DNA from: Rhyacichthys aspro
Taxonomy: Eukaryota > Chordata > Actinopteri > Gobiiformes > Rhyacichthyidae
DNA length: 64,000 nt
Reading direction: 5' to 3'
Assembly (NCBI GenBank): GCA_036850595.1
Contig: CM072166.1
Span: forward strand, 12,449,758 to 12,513,757
Every line of letters starts with the position of its first letter. The stretch's first letter is position 1. Below the pieces are notes generated by a model, which searched no databases, had not been told where the DNA came from, and saw only the letters and a program-made list of their open reading frames with translations. Positions 1 through 11,890 of the stretch are shown in pieces. The translations under genes were made by a program, and so were the position numbers.

Positions 1-420
1 GGTTGTGGAAAGATAAATACTGCTACAAAGTGGGCCGACAACTTTTTGCTTCCAGCTCCACTGTCTGGAGCAAACCGGCCGTACTTTGCCTAAACAGCAG
101 CAGCTGGCTCCTTGAGGTTTTCAGAAATGGGGAGTTTTTGATCAATAGCTGAAATCATCTGCGCAGAAACTAAAGCTGCCTGAAAATAGCCACGAGGCCT
201 GTGCTTTTTCATAAATAAATAGCAGCCGCTGTCATGGGAGAGCACATTGTTTACTGACTCTGGCTGGGAAAACGAGCAGACTGGTGTTCAAACCTAGCGC
301 AATCTGAAATATTGTGTAATTGAACCATCCCTGAGCTGATGTTCTTCACAGAGTGCATTAATTAGATTATGGCTAAGCTCAGAAGGCAGCTGAGAATATA
401 TTAATCAATAGGTTTCAAGA
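1..420. other. Repeat-poor block, candidate conserved non-coding element
   Basis: No coding frame and no transposon ends are visible. The block has balanced composition and dense AT-rich transcription-factor-like cores, including a forkhead-like TGTTTAC near 249 and a homeodomain-like ATTAATTAGATTA around 357-369. It lies downstream of cpped1 exon 2 on the minus strand, so it is probably in cpped1 intron 2. Calling it regulatory is inference from texture only; conservation cannot be seen here. Confidence 0.3.
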
Positions 421-1194
421 ATGTTTTATTCTCTTTAAAGCACAAGAAGCAGCTAAGATACAACTAACTACACTTGAGAGAAACTGCAGCAATTGAGCAC
501 AAGCATATGGAAAATTCTCAGGAACAATACAAAAAAGAGCATGAGAAATTTCATCATTTAATAAAATCTGAAAGAATGTATGTATATTATAAGATATATT
601 GTGCAAAAATAATTGAAAGATGGATTAAAAACAGGAAAACTATCATAGCTTTTAACGTAAACCATGCTAAGGCAACACAAAAAAACATGCCAACATGAAA
701 AAGAAAAAAAACAAAAACAATGGTAAGAACAATGGAATGCCTCCAGCTGCAGTTGTGTTAAAGCCCAGATCGATGGCCATGGTTTATAAAGCATTTAGGG
801 CAAATAAATGAAGTGTATAAAAGACATGAGTCCATTGGAAGAGAATCTGTAGCTCTGATAAGTAACTACCACCTTAACTGACAGATTTCCTGTGGGAAAC
901 AATGAATATAAATTGGTTTTGTTTCACAGTTTTTAGTGAACTTATCTTCAAACCTATTCCTACTGGGTTTGTTCACAGACATCAGCATGTACCTACCATA
1001 GGTACTTGCAGGCACTAGAAAGGATGGGTGTGAGGTGTGTAATCTACATTTTCACCACCAGATGCCTTTAAAACTGCACACTGCAAAGTAAACAGAACAC
1101 CTAAATATGCACAAATTCACACACAAAAGATCAACTTTTTTATTTAACATTTTGGATTGTGGCTGAACATGCAGGGTTTGCAAGAATTGACACT

Positions 1195-1552
1195 GCCTAG
1201 ACCAGTGGTTCTCAAACTGTGGTACTGGTACCACTGGTGGTACTCTGGCTCACTGTGGTGGTACTTCAGAATCTCTGATAGCAACAAAATGTAGGAAAAT
1301 TGATTTCTGCTACAGCTTTTATATTATACACTTTACTCTACCACTAAATGCTTGGACTCTTAAAATGCTATGGGATTCAAAATGTGATTTCAAAGAAGCA
1401 GACAAAATTAATTTCATAACATTCATATAAGGACAGGTATGTATTCATACAATTAATTAAAATAGCATAAATAATAAAGGTGGTACTTGAAAAGAAAAAT
1501 ATTTTCTGGGGAGGTACTTGATTTGAAGAGTTTGAGAACTACTGGCCTAGAC
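1195..1552. mobile_element. Non-autonomous hAT-like element with perfect 8-bp TSD
   Basis: The element spans 1203-1544 (342 bp). Its left end is CAGTGGTTCTCAAACT and its right end reads, on the opposite strand, CAGTAGTTCTCAAACT, giving a 16-bp terminal inverted repeat with one mismatch. Both sides carry the identical 8-bp target duplication GCCTAGAC (1195-1202 and 1545-1552), the hallmark length for hAT transposases. There is no transposase frame inside, so it was mobilised in trans. Two subterminal GGTGGTACT-type motifs lie near each end. It sits in the presumed intron 2 of cpped1. Confidence 0.93.
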
Positions 1553-2825
1553 CAAGACAACATGGGTCTCAGCGAGTTTGTGAACTCACAAATATCATGA
1601 ATACAGCTGTTGTGCATGATTTCCCACAGGACCCCTGTTCCTAGCCATCAGAGTACATTACTAACAACTACTATAAAACATACTGTGACTGGTTAATATT
1701 CCCCTTGAATGCATTTTGTTGCCTTCTACTAATTTCAACCACTGAAAACATAATAAAAATCCACCTGTCTGTTTTTCTACTCAGAGCAGAAAGTAAACAC
1801 TCCATGAAACCATTTGACTGGTGAACGGTTTACAATGCGTGCAATCACTTTCCTGTTATGTGAAATTTGAGAGTCCCTTTAAACACACAGCATCTGCATG
1901 ATCCTATGTAAAGCAGCAGATGTTCCAAAATGGGGCTCATGGGAGCACCGCTGCTTGATTTGGTCTGAGTAAAAGAGATGCTAAAGAGAGTTAAAGCTCA
2001 TGCTACTGGCATCTGCGAGTCCACTGACATCGAGCAGATAACTGGCAGCTACTTCAACAGATGCTGGTGCGATGTTCTCGCTGTCCATACGGCACTAAGG
2101 ACTCTCCACTTTAGCGCGACCTGTTCGTAATAAAGGCACTCGAGGCATGTGCTGTTGTGGTTTGTTTACAGCCCTTAGAACACAGCTGAGAGAAAAAAAC
2201 ATTAAACCAAACACCTTTTCTTCCAAACCAAACTGTACACACCTGTTGTGTTCAGAGATGTTTAAATTACTTGCTTTATAGAGACGAGTGAAATTTTAAA
2301 TGTACTTACCAAACGTTAGATTACATTTAAAAAATTATGAAGTAACTGCATACAAGCTGTGAATGATGATGCAAAGAAATGCAAAGATGCAATGCAAAGA
2401 AATGTTATGTTATTGTGTGTTATTTGCAGTTTGCTCAACTTTTACTCTCTTTATTTACAGAAAATGATTTATTTTCAAGCTGAGATAAAGGGAAACAGGA
2501 GCCCAAACCGCCTTAGCTGAAGTACTCAAATGGGACTATCCAAGAAAAAAGGCAAGATGGTATCTGAACAAGCCAATATGGCATTTGATAGAACCTACAT
2601 CAGCCAACATAAAGAGCCAATGATAGAGAGTAGCGCTGTGCCAAATAACCGATTATGTGGCAGTAATAGTTGTAATAGAGTGAGCTATGACAGAGGGAGT
2701 GCGTTTATTTGCCGTTTTTCATTTGGTCAAAGACGCAAAGGAAGATGATTAACCAAGCGACAGCTCAATGATTGGAAGTGACTTGTACTAAAAAAGATTA
2801 GATTACTTCCTGGCCGTATTCTCAC

Positions 2826-3044
2826 CTGGCATGGCGTGCACCAGGTCTCCACACAGCACCATGAACCTAGGCCTCGGTTGAAGCCGGTTTACAGCCTCCA
2901 CAGCCTGTTTGGTGAGTTCCACCTCCTCAGCCCATTCGTCCCCTCCGCCGTCACAGTCGCCCTCCCTCCAGGCCTTCATTAAACCGAGCTGGGGGTCTGC
3001 GGCCTGGATGAAGCAAAACGGACCCCTCCACTCACGCTCCACAT
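2826..3044 (-). CDS. cpped1: Calcineurin-like phosphoesterase domain-containing protein 1, exon 2
   Basis: This exon encodes about residues 22-95. Read on the minus strand, it starts after the acceptor ...TTCTTCTTCCAG (3045 upward) and ends at a GTGAGA donor (2825 downward), with phase 1 on both sides. Its translation contains GPFCFIQAADPQLGLMKAW, GDCDGGGDEW and FMVLCGDLVHAMPG, which match human CPPED1 block for block as I recall it. ADPQ and GDLVH are the first two metal-binding motifs of the metallophosphatase fold (D-x-[HQ] and GD-x-x-[DH]). In human, CPPED1 (CSTP1) is a cytosolic Ser/Thr phosphatase of about 314 residues reported to act on AKT1. The remaining catalytic motifs (GNHD and GHxH type) are not in the window, and no exon for them is visible in 1-2825, so they lie further left. 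The first codon (GAT, Asp22) is split with exon 1. Confidence 0.96.
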
Positions 3045-6000
3045 CTGGAAGAAGAACAGACCAAACATGGCAGATGACTGAGAATGACACATGAGTTCGC
3101 GCCAGTGGACAAGCAAGGTTATCCTGGTGTTCCTTTCTGGTGATATATTATCCTTGTGACAGTGTGATTCACAGTTAAGGTGCGAGAGGTCCTGGGTTCA
3201 AATCCCGGACAAGCCCACAGTTAATTATCACATGTGAGACACTGTTGGAAGATTATGAGTATATTGAAGCAAAAGTGAATGTACAGATCAGTGAATGTGT
3301 GAAGAAGATTACAAGTTAAATCGCATTGTATTTACACATAATCTGTGAATAATGCTCTGCTAGTTGTGCCTTCGAGACTTCAGCATTTGGGTTTTAAATG
3401 AACAATAACCTGAATCGTGATGCAAGTCAAACTGTATGATTAGTCCGTCGCAGACTATGATTTAACTCTAGTCAAAAACGGGAAATCAGTGATTGTCGAC
3501 ATTAATGGCGCTCAAAAGACCTGTAGTGTTTGTGGAAAGTTGGTTGAAAATTGGTTTTAGTGTTGCACCTGGAGCTTGGGGTAAGTTGTTTGCATATGGT
3601 TGTTTATACAGCCATCTAACTAACCACTAAAGTAAGGAAAAAGCACTTCAGGAATGACAAAATGAAAAAATGTTCAGTTCGGAACAATTGGTGACGGGTT
3701 GGGTAGGTACAATATGCTTTTAGTGGAATTATTTGTGCTTTGGTTTTGCTTTACGGTTACTAAAAGGTGGAGCTAAACACTGCATGTTAGCCTCTTCCAG
3801 GACCAAACTAACAGCAACAGCAAAGGAATGGTGGACCAAATGTTGATATTTTGAAGCCACAAGAAAGTTCTAATAGTAAAAAACTGAAGCAGAAAAGCAC
3901 ACAGAAAGTACATTGCACTTTTAAGCCAGATCTGTTGATTGCAAACGACCTTTAGACTTATCCACAAGGCATTAGCTCCTGAACACTTCAAACTTTTATC
4001 CTTCAGTTGATGCACACTGCACATACAGAAGGTTACGAAGACATTAAAGCTAAGAGATTAGGTGTCATCTCAGCATTAGTCATTCTCTGGAGCGAGGCTT
4101 GATGAAAAAGCCTTCTATTCATTCTTGAAACAGGAACACGCTTGATGAAAGCCTATGATCAGGGTTTAGGCGTGGGTACTGAAGGTCCATGGGGAATATA
4201 TTGTACAGCCTTTTGTTACAGCAGCATCACATGTTAGCTGTATGAGTAACCGGCGCTAAATAATTAACAAACGACCACATGTCGGAAGCATGAATGGCGC
4301 GGAACAAGTGTTTTACATAAGCCCGATATTACACGAGAGAAGGGCCCTACAATCTAATCAAACTCAAATATTCATTAACCAAGTGGGCTTTCGGAAGTGG
4401 ACCATTAACGAAGTACAGTTCACGACGAGGATGGGCGAGAAGGACACAGGAGAAAAACAGCGAACAACGTGGACATGGACTCTCACTGAGAAATACAAGG
4501 AATGTTTCTTATTAATTAACAATAGTACATTATAGTGGCCCATGGGCACTGGCGGATATAGAAGAAAAAAAAAAAGAAAAGAACTTTACACATGGTTTCC
4601 AAAGGTTTCACTGATTACCTTCTATTACCACTATGCATGTACTTCCTATATATTTTTAATTGGGTCATCTGAGTTCTTGAAAGTACAGTGGTTGTGTTTC
4701 CATATAAAAATGTAAAAAAAACAGTTCATAGAAGTAATAAAATTCACAAAAACTAATCAAATTTAGCATTGTTTTCCCTTTCTTGAGGTGGTTACTGTCT
4801 TTAATTTAACCCATTAATCAAAAGTTTTTTTTTTTTTTTTATTGTTTCGCTTTCAGAGTCTGATATCTGCACACACATATTTGTACAAACGTATATACAG
4901 CAAATAAATGCAGTGTTTTATTATCCAGGGAGGCCATTGTGGGTATTATCCTTAGTGATTGTGTAAATCAACTTTTGCGTTTTGTGGAAATGGTTTCACA
5001 TTTTTATTACAGCCGTGGGGTGCAAACACCATTGTTCTAGGCAACTGATTGGTCAGTGGCAGGTGTATATAAAGAGGTTTGTTGGTAACATATTCTACCA
5101 AAACACAGCAGTCTATAAGAGTGTGATTACTGTTACGTGAACAAACATATGACATAAAATGACTGCATAACATAAAGAGGAAAAAAAAATCCCTCCATAT
5201 ATCTTTTTATCTTGGGGTTTGCCTGACGGAGTGTAACATGGCTTCTGCATCACAAGTGTTTGAATGCATTGCTCTGAACTTTCGTTTCATTTGAGAATTT
5301 AAGCAGTTTTGATATGCCTTTTGAAAACCAGAGTCCACCTTAAATCCTATAACCATCCCATGCCTAGTCCATCTACCTTTAATCTCCTGTCACATAGTCT
5401 TAAAATAAACTTACCTGACTTTTTTACACCAATAAATCACCTTTAAAAGTGTCCTGAATAGCCATCCTCTGCACATTGTAAGCATTTGGAACATGTGACT
5501 TGCTGTGTACTGTAAAAGCAGAAGTGTAGTTAGTAAGTTAGAGCGAAAAGAGGAGGTGCACATCTGTATTCAGCTGGACCGGCTCACACTGGGGGCTACG
5601 AGCTGCTCAGCGCTCTCCGCGTTTAACATGCTCACCGTGTGCTGCTCTCCCAAATGGATCCTGTCCTCCTGAGAAACACGTGCAGAGAAAAAGACTTTTT
5701 TTTCCTTTTTTTTTTTTGCTCCTGGGAAACACAGGCGTAACAATAGCTCCCTAGAGTCTAATTGACATTTATGAACCCAACAGGGACAGCACGCTAACTT
5801 TTATAATTACGATCATCTTTTAAATGACTTCAGATGCCTGTAACTAGCTCAGCCTTGATCTTAACTTGATTTTCACACTGAGCTTGGCTCATGAATTTTG
5901 AAGTTTTACAGCTTAAATGGGGGCTAGGAAGTTTCTGGATGTGAAAGGCGTACACACTATAATTTCAGTTTTATGTCAGTCTATAATTGTCTTTCCAAAT

Positions 6001-8718
6001 GTTTTATTCATTTTCTGTCAAAGTAAAAAATAATTATGTAAACTGCTGTAGTGGCAAATCCTCTCAAAATGTTGAAAAAAAGGCATTAGTCAAATAAACA
6101 GGACAATTATGTTTAAACAAGATGGTGCTGGCAAATGGCAACTGAATTACTACATGTGCGTGCTGTCAGAGAGTAGATAGAGAAGATTAGCAAGAGTATT
6201 TAGGCTACACCGGTCAGTTACTGATGCTTGGGATTGTGTTATGATAAAATTGTGCACAACGTCAAATAACACATGGAGGATCTAAAGTTATACACAGATG
6301 CTTTTAGAACCTGTGCTTCCTCATCAAAGACTGTTAAACTGAGATCTGCCACACAAGATTACCATCGGCATTGATTAAGCCATAAAAACACTTTCATAGC
6401 AGGCATAAAAGGCATACTGGAAGGGAAGCAACATGAAACAGGGATAAAATTGACCACAAAATCACCTACTGTTTAACCAGGCGGAGGTAATTGTTGGATG
6501 CTTCCGTATGACACTTAAAACAGAGCTAAAAGTTAATGGTAAGATCTAAACTTAGTATTTTGAGGAGGAAAAAATGATCTGGTTTTATTTTTTTAATAAA
6601 GGAAAAGCATGAGATGTCCCTAGGCTGCTTTTGGGGGGGGGTGGAGTCTGAGACAGGGATGAAAAAAGAACATCTAGTTGTGCCACTTTAAGTCAAGGTA
6701 TATTTTCTATTCTATTTAAGTGCATTTTGGAAGAATTGTAGCAATCCAATAAAATTCCACTGTGACTGGTTTATAAAAGTACTCTAACTTGAATGATTTC
6801 TGTATTAAACACTTTGCAGATGTACTCTACCAACCTCTGTTATGAAGTTTCTGCTTGGGGACACAGTATTGATTTATCCGTTTTGTCAGAAATCTATAAC
6901 AATCACTCTGAAACTTTTTTCCACAGAAATTATGTATAGAAATGACAAATGCACACCTAAAAGTGGAAGTTAAGAGAAAGTGAAAATGTTCAGAATTTAC
7001 AACTCCAAACACGAGAGACGATCTATAAAACACTCTTAAACTTCTGCATTCTCTTTGATGTACTAAATGACAATCTCTCTGAAGTCACCTGTGTGAAACA
7101 TTTATTATGGCAAGACAGAAAAATCATCCTTGCAGGGGCAGACAAGGCTCCCCAGACAGGAGATGAGAGGCTGAGGGCCTGTGTTCGTCTGAGCCGAGTG
7201 ACTACAACTTCAAACATAAACTGTAGCCATTTCTCAGGTGGCAGATGGTGAGGCTGGAAACAAAACTAATCATCATTTGAGATGAAAGCACCAGGGGCTT
7301 GCTATAGCGGCAATAATAAAATACTCAACATTTCAGTGTTTCCCTTGAGATTCTCTCTGGAGTTCGTTTCTCTTTTAAAAGCTGTTTTTGAAGCCCAGTT
7401 GGTGGTAAATAAATCAAACCAAGGTAGAAATCAGTAAAGATGAAGTGAAATGAGAAAACTCCAACTGAGTTTTTTAATGTCCTCAATGCTAAATAGCTTC
7501 ACTTGTCAAGATTAGTTTGCAAAAAGTGACATTATAATTCCATGTGAAAACAACATGAGGTTTAAGAAACAAATGATCTGGTTTTATTTTGGTCATCATC
7601 TTAAGTAGCCTCATCAATAGTCTTTAACATACCAACTTAAAATTATATGCATTTCCAAATTAACTTTCTGTGCTCTTTCAACTAGTATTTACTTTTGGTG
7701 TACATAATGATGTGGTTTGTTGTGAAGATTTTTTTTTAATACTTTGACTGTTTTTGCCAAGCTATAAACATGAAATATGACAACCAAGGCAAGACACATA
7801 GTTTGAAGGTTCAAGACGTCACATAATGCTGAACAAGGCCTGAATACTTTATTCATTTGACCCAAATAGTTAATACGGGATGTGTTGATAAAAACTGCCA
7901 AATATCCTTTCAAACTTAAATGCTCACAAATTATAAAAAAAATACAAAGGTCACCTTTTATACATTACTGGTTAAATTGGCATTGTTTACACCAGGTGTG
8001 CAGCAATTCCAATGTTATTAAGTTGGATTTTTTCTGACATCTGTAAGTTTCTAGTCTAGAAAAGCTTGTACTTAACACTAACTCATTAAAAAACATTTTT
8101 CCAGAGAGTGAAAAAGTAATTAGTACATTATTCATGAGGAATTGGTTGTGTATTAGTTTATTGAATTTTGTAATTTTTTCCTACAAACCTGAGAGTTATC
8201 AAGTTAATTGTAAATTTATCTGATACTTTATCTGAGCCATAAAAACTGATATCTGTTCTGATTCTGACTTAAGCAGCGGAATTTTTCCAGAACACTTACG
8301 TGACTAGTGGAACTTAAATAGGTCAGTGGCTAAACCTGAACTTAATTTACTGTGAGCACAAACAACATTATAAACGTGTTAATCATAGTATTTTATCGCT
8401 GTTTCATTCATTTATAAGACCACACTTAGGCTACCGCACTTCATTCATACAAATGAGCACTCGTCACTGACTATTTTAGTTAACCTACTAAACTCCTGCT
8501 AACACGCTAGCAGTTAGCTTCACCGTCATGTTTGAGGAAGTTAATTCAGAACAGCAAAGCTACCCAAAAACTCTCCAAAATGCCTTTTTTCCCCCTGGGA
8601 CAGTCGTGCAACTTTGCCCACTGTCAACATCCCGCCACAGCCAAGAGACGGAGGGCGCATGAATGAGTTTCGCTAAAGGTGTTAGCATGTAAGTTTGGCT
8701 AAAGATGCTAACAGTTAC
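3045..8718 (-). other. cpped1: cpped1 intron 1
   Basis: This 5.7-kb intron lies between cpped1 exons 1 and 2 and has a GT donor at 8718-8717 and an AG acceptor at 3046-3045 (minus strand). It is AT-rich with short poly-A/T tracts (4826-4840, 5697-5717) and a poly-G run at 6633-6641. Apart from the tRNA-like remnant at 3155-3217 I see no gene. Open frames of 60-95 codons inside it have no recognisable domains and no coding composition. Confidence 0.85.
3155..3217 (+). pseudogene. Decayed tRNA-Pro-like sequence (intact T-arm)
   Basis: The 3' half resembles a eukaryotic tRNA-Pro: GTGCGAGAGGTCC is followed by the T-loop GGTTCAAATCC and an AAGCCCA-like acceptor end. The T-stem pairs. The 5' half is decayed: the anticodon stem partner of GCGAGA is lost (CACAG instead of TCTCGC), and no matching 5' acceptor strand (GGCT..) is present. 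No A-rich tail or target duplication was identified, so I cannot say whether it is a tRNA pseudogene or the head of a worn tRNA-derived SINE. It should not be annotated as a functional tRNA. Confidence 0.65.
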
Positions 8719-8782
8719 CTTCAGTCAGTCCGCTGAATGTGCGCTGTGTCGCCCGGAGAAAGATATCCTCACTGACGGCCAT
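8719..8782 (-). CDS. cpped1: Calcineurin-like phosphoesterase domain-containing protein 1, exon 1 (start codon)
   Basis: On the minus strand an ATG at 8782-8780 opens MAVSEDIFLRATQRTFSGL followed by TE, and ends one base into the next codon at a GTAACT donor (8718 downward). The pattern of an acidic start, then (I/V)F.RA..RTF, matches the N-terminus of CPPED1, and the phase-1 end joins exactly to the phase-1 start of exon 2 to give ...LTE-D-VEREW. The start context has G at -3 and G at +4. The exon is too short (64 bp) to stand out as an open frame and was found by looking for the missing N-terminus. The first 21 residues are complete here and Asp22 is split over the intron. Confidence 0.88.
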
Positions 8783-9000
8783 TACATCCGCTGTTTGAGC
8801 CGTTTTCCGAGCAGGTTAAGAGTTTGTGAGCCTGGGTGTCTGTGGGATGTTGTGATGAGTGTCCTCTCGGTTGTCTCTGCGGTGGATATCGGAGCTCGAC
8901 TACACTGCCTGTTTGTGTATCCGGCTGACTTTTCTCTGCAGCGGCCCCCAGTGAGTCTGCACCGACTTTTACACACACTTTACTGCAGACGAAACAAATA
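8783..9000 (-). promoter_or_regulatory. cpped1: Probable cpped1 5' UTR and promoter region
   Basis: This is the sequence directly upstream of the cpped1 start codon on the minus strand. It is GC-richer and more CpG-containing than the flanking AT-rich DNA, as expected for a vertebrate housekeeping 5' end. No TATA box is evident. The transcription start cannot be fixed from sequence alone. Open frames read through this interval in both directions, but they have no recognisable domain and I treat them as chance. Confidence 0.45.
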
Positions 9001-10282
9001 AACGAGTTCTTCACACTTTTTAAACCAATAAATTCTCTTTTAAACAATTCACTAACCTAATAACTTCTTATGGGAGTTAGATAAACGGCATTACCATGAT
9101 TTGTGCTACCCTACATACTTGTTTTCCACTCCACTTCCGCACTAAGTAGGCAACAGGGGCACATTTGGAGCAGATCAGGCTTTTATTTAGTAGCCTAGCA
9201 TCTACAGGAAAGCCTTTTGGTGCTTTTAAATCTCTTTTCAACAGTCGCCAGCACATACTTGTCCACACAAAGAGGGACCTTGGACAGAGACAGGAGCCTT
9301 TCAGTACCATGGAGAGGGACCCTTCAAAAAACCACGAGTCCCCTTTGATTTCATTAAGTTGGCATTCACTAGCTTTGATTAAAGGGCTAATGGCTAATAT
9401 TTGGAGGGATAACCTTGTAAATAAATGACTATTTTCTTGAGCCTTTTGATAAATATGAATTTTATCCTCGAGGAGTAAATTCACTATTTTAATATGTCAC
9501 ATCAAAATCATATAAATGCTACTAAAGTATATACCCTGAAAATCAGCCTATTTTTGAATATATGACATGAAAGCAGTGTACTGTCACATAAAGGAATCCT
9601 ATTAGGCTACTGTCTGGAAATTAAATTAAAAAGTATTTTACACAATGTGGTGCCTTAAGTGGCACAAAGCAACTTCAATGAAATGCATAATCATTTATCT
9701 TTCAAAAGAATCAATAAGCGCCCTTCTTTATCAACACAGTGCACCCTCAGCTACCATCTTGCACACGTCTCACCAGATAAATGCAAAGCCTATACGCCAT
9801 GAGTACAGCACAGTTTGATACAGGTAACCCCAAAGATTTGTGAATACTCCCCCTGAAAAAAACCCTTGAAATAAAAACGTATATTTATAGACTTTCGAGT
9901 AGCTCTATCGGCCGACAAAAAAGCATTCACATACAACCTGATACGGTACGGATGCGATACAAACCGAACAGAATTGTCACCCCAAATACTAATTGAGACT
10001 AAAACCTCACGATATTTCCACTGACACACTCCATCACTGTTGTCTGCCATTATCATTTGATCTTCCCGCTTCTTCCAGCGCAGAATTGTGACGTCTGTCC
10101 TTTGGCATAACATCAGATATGTATCCAGTTTAGAACCACACATGTGAAAGTAGCCTGGGTCTTATTTGAAAAAAATGGATTTGTGCTGTTCAGACTGTCA
10201 TAACAAATCAGATATGGGTCACATGTGGGAAAAAAAAGTTAGATTTGGGCCACTTTTGCCAGCAATCTGAACTGAGCCTTAG
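9001..10282. other. cpped1-shisa9 intergenic spacer, left part
   Basis: AT-rich spacer between two divergent genes. Open frames of 87 to 135 codons occur on both strands near 9077-9484 and one of 117 codons on the minus strand at 9790-10143. They overlap each other, lack recognisable domains and have no exon signals tied to a neighbour. I see no RNA gene. Confidence 0.5.
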
Positions 10283-10462
10283 AAGTCTATGTTTTCTTTT
10301 CTTTTTTGGCCTTTATTGATAGAGTAGTAGTAGCTGGACAGGAGATGGGGTGAAAGAAAGTGAGGAATGACACTGGCAAATGACCTGACCAAGACTTGAA
10401 CCTGGGTCTCCCACATGCTAGGCGTATGCTTTGCCTGAGCTGCCCATAAGTCTATGTTTTCT
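10283..10462 (-). mobile_element. tRNA-derived SINE with 15-bp target-site duplications
   Basis: The body at 10298-10447 reads on the minus strand: a degenerate tRNA-like head with GTTCAAGTC (B-box-like), a pyrimidine-rich body with CACCCCATCTCCTGTCC, then CTATCAATAAAGGCC and an A-rich tail. That AATAAAGGC tail after a tRNA-like head is typical of a common teleost SINE class. It is bounded by perfect 15-bp direct repeats AAGTCTATGTTTTCT (10283-10297 and 10448-10462), direct evidence of target-primed reverse transcription and of a fairly young insertion. Confidence 0.92.
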
Positions 10463-10679
10463 CAATGAAGATTTGGGAACAGTAGCATCAGAGCAACAAG
10501 GTTACACCTCCTGTGCTTAGTTTGTATATTCTCTCTATACTACCATGTGCTGTCCCAGGGTCTGCATCATTTCCACCCATCATGCACAAATGTACTCACA
10601 GGTGAACTAGACTGCCCATATTGAATGTGAATTTATAATGTATTGAGCTCTTTGCAACTTTTTTTTTTTTTTTACCACA

Positions 10680-11150
10680 AATTGCAATGCACGAGCAGTT
10701 GAGGACTCAAAGCAAGACTAAATGAAATCACAGGTGAGGTCTTTACTCCAGAAAAGTGGTCATACACTAGAAGTCAGTCCAAACAAACATCCAAGAGAGT
10801 AGGCTAAGTCAAGGTCTTAAACAAACTGGTGGTCATGCACTGGGGACAACACTCTTGAAAATGCTGGAAAGCTTGACCCAAAGGAACAAGACAGGTGTAA
10901 AGACACAGACTATATAGTGGAGAAAACAAGGCACAGGTGAGACACATTGGGGCAGAGCAGGAAATCGCAGTGGAGGGACAACACACAAGGGCAGGAAGTC
11001 AAGAGACAAAATAAAACAGGAAGTAATGCACAAAATCTGACACAAACAGACAGACCTGAACTGTTTATGTCTCTCCCTGAGACCTCTAAGGCTAATGATG
11101 AGTGGAAATTGAATCAACAAATAATAATGAAATGAAAAGGACATTCAAAT
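10680..11150. repeat. Probable old interspersed repeat, class unknown
   Basis: Purine-rich sequence with phrases such as CACAGGTGAGACACATTGGGG, GGGCAGGAAGTC and AAAACAGGAAGT that resemble a high-copy teleost repeat I recognise by texture. No termini or target duplications could be defined. The open frame on the minus strand here (103 codons) is Leu/Phe/Cys-rich and I treat it as the antisense of the repeat, not as a gene. Confidence 0.35.
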
Positions 11151-11399
11151 CAAGGCCCAGTGACAAACAAACTTGACACAGGCCACCCAGGACGGTACTT
11201 TCTTAGCCTGCTGTTGATATTCCCGTAATACACACTCACGTCTTCACTGCAACACTTTTATTTCACATAATAAAATGTTGACAATATTTTAGAATAAGTC
11301 AAATGGAAAATAAAAGCATCTGGTTAAGCAGCGTGGTAGCCTATAGTGCACGTTTGGAGGTTTGGAGGTTTGGACTACAGCAAGTATCATCATCTGAGG

Positions 11400-11890
11400 A
11401 TTTTTAGACAGTGACCACCTCCGACTGTAAATCCATGCTGTGTGTATTTCACAAACAAACGTCTGCCTCTCTCTCCAGCCCTGGCAGTTCTCTCCTCCTC
11501 CTCCTCATCCTCCTCCTCCTCTTCTTCCTCTCCTGTGCGCACCAGGCTCTCCCACCCTCGGCTCATCCATTCGCTCGCTGCGCTCTCCTCCTCTCCTCTC
11601 CTTTGCGCTGCGCTTTCTCTCTCTTCTTTCGCCCGCCGCTGCCGCCGCGCGTAAGAGCGCACCGATGGATGTGTACAAGTGACGCGTTCCCCACAACGCC
11701 ACACGCTCCTGTAGAAGAGAAGACGCAGTAGAGTTGAAGCGCTTCACATCAACTCCAATGTGATCCTACAGGTTTTATTTGGTTTTTCGTGGTGAAGATG
11801 TTGTTGCCGCGCGTTGCGGTTGGATGTACGCTCCTGGACTTTCCCGAAAATCTTCTCGCTCTGAGTGTTTTCGCGTGAAGGGGGAGCACA
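11400..11890 (+). promoter_or_regulatory. shisa9: shisa9 5' UTR and promoter-proximal region
   Basis: GC- and CpG-rich sequence immediately upstream of the shisa9 start codon, in contrast to the AT-rich spacer to its left. It contains a strand-asymmetric polypyrimidine tract of TCC repeats (about 11490-11536), then further CTCCTCTCCT runs to about 11640. A possible upstream ATG lies at 11434. Open frames of about 100 codons on both strands here come from the TCC/GGA repeat lacking stops and are not genes. The transcription start is not determinable. Confidence 0.5.

Noticed and set aside
2530..2748. 72-codon plus-strand frame near cpped1 exon 2
   Set aside because: No homology recognised, and it is on the opposite strand to cpped1 in intronic sequence.
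1..2825. Search for cpped1 exon 3 (GNHD-containing) on the minus strand
   Set aside because: No frame with the expected metallophosphatase motifs was found, so the exon must lie left of the window.
9077..9484. 135-codon minus-strand and 87-codon plus-strand frames
   Set aside because: They overlap each other, have no recognised family and no transcription signals.
11390..11747. Several 70-106-codon frames on both strands upstream of shisa9
   Set aside because: They arise from the TCC/GGA polypyrimidine repeat in the 5' region. No domain is present, and the real start is at 11891.
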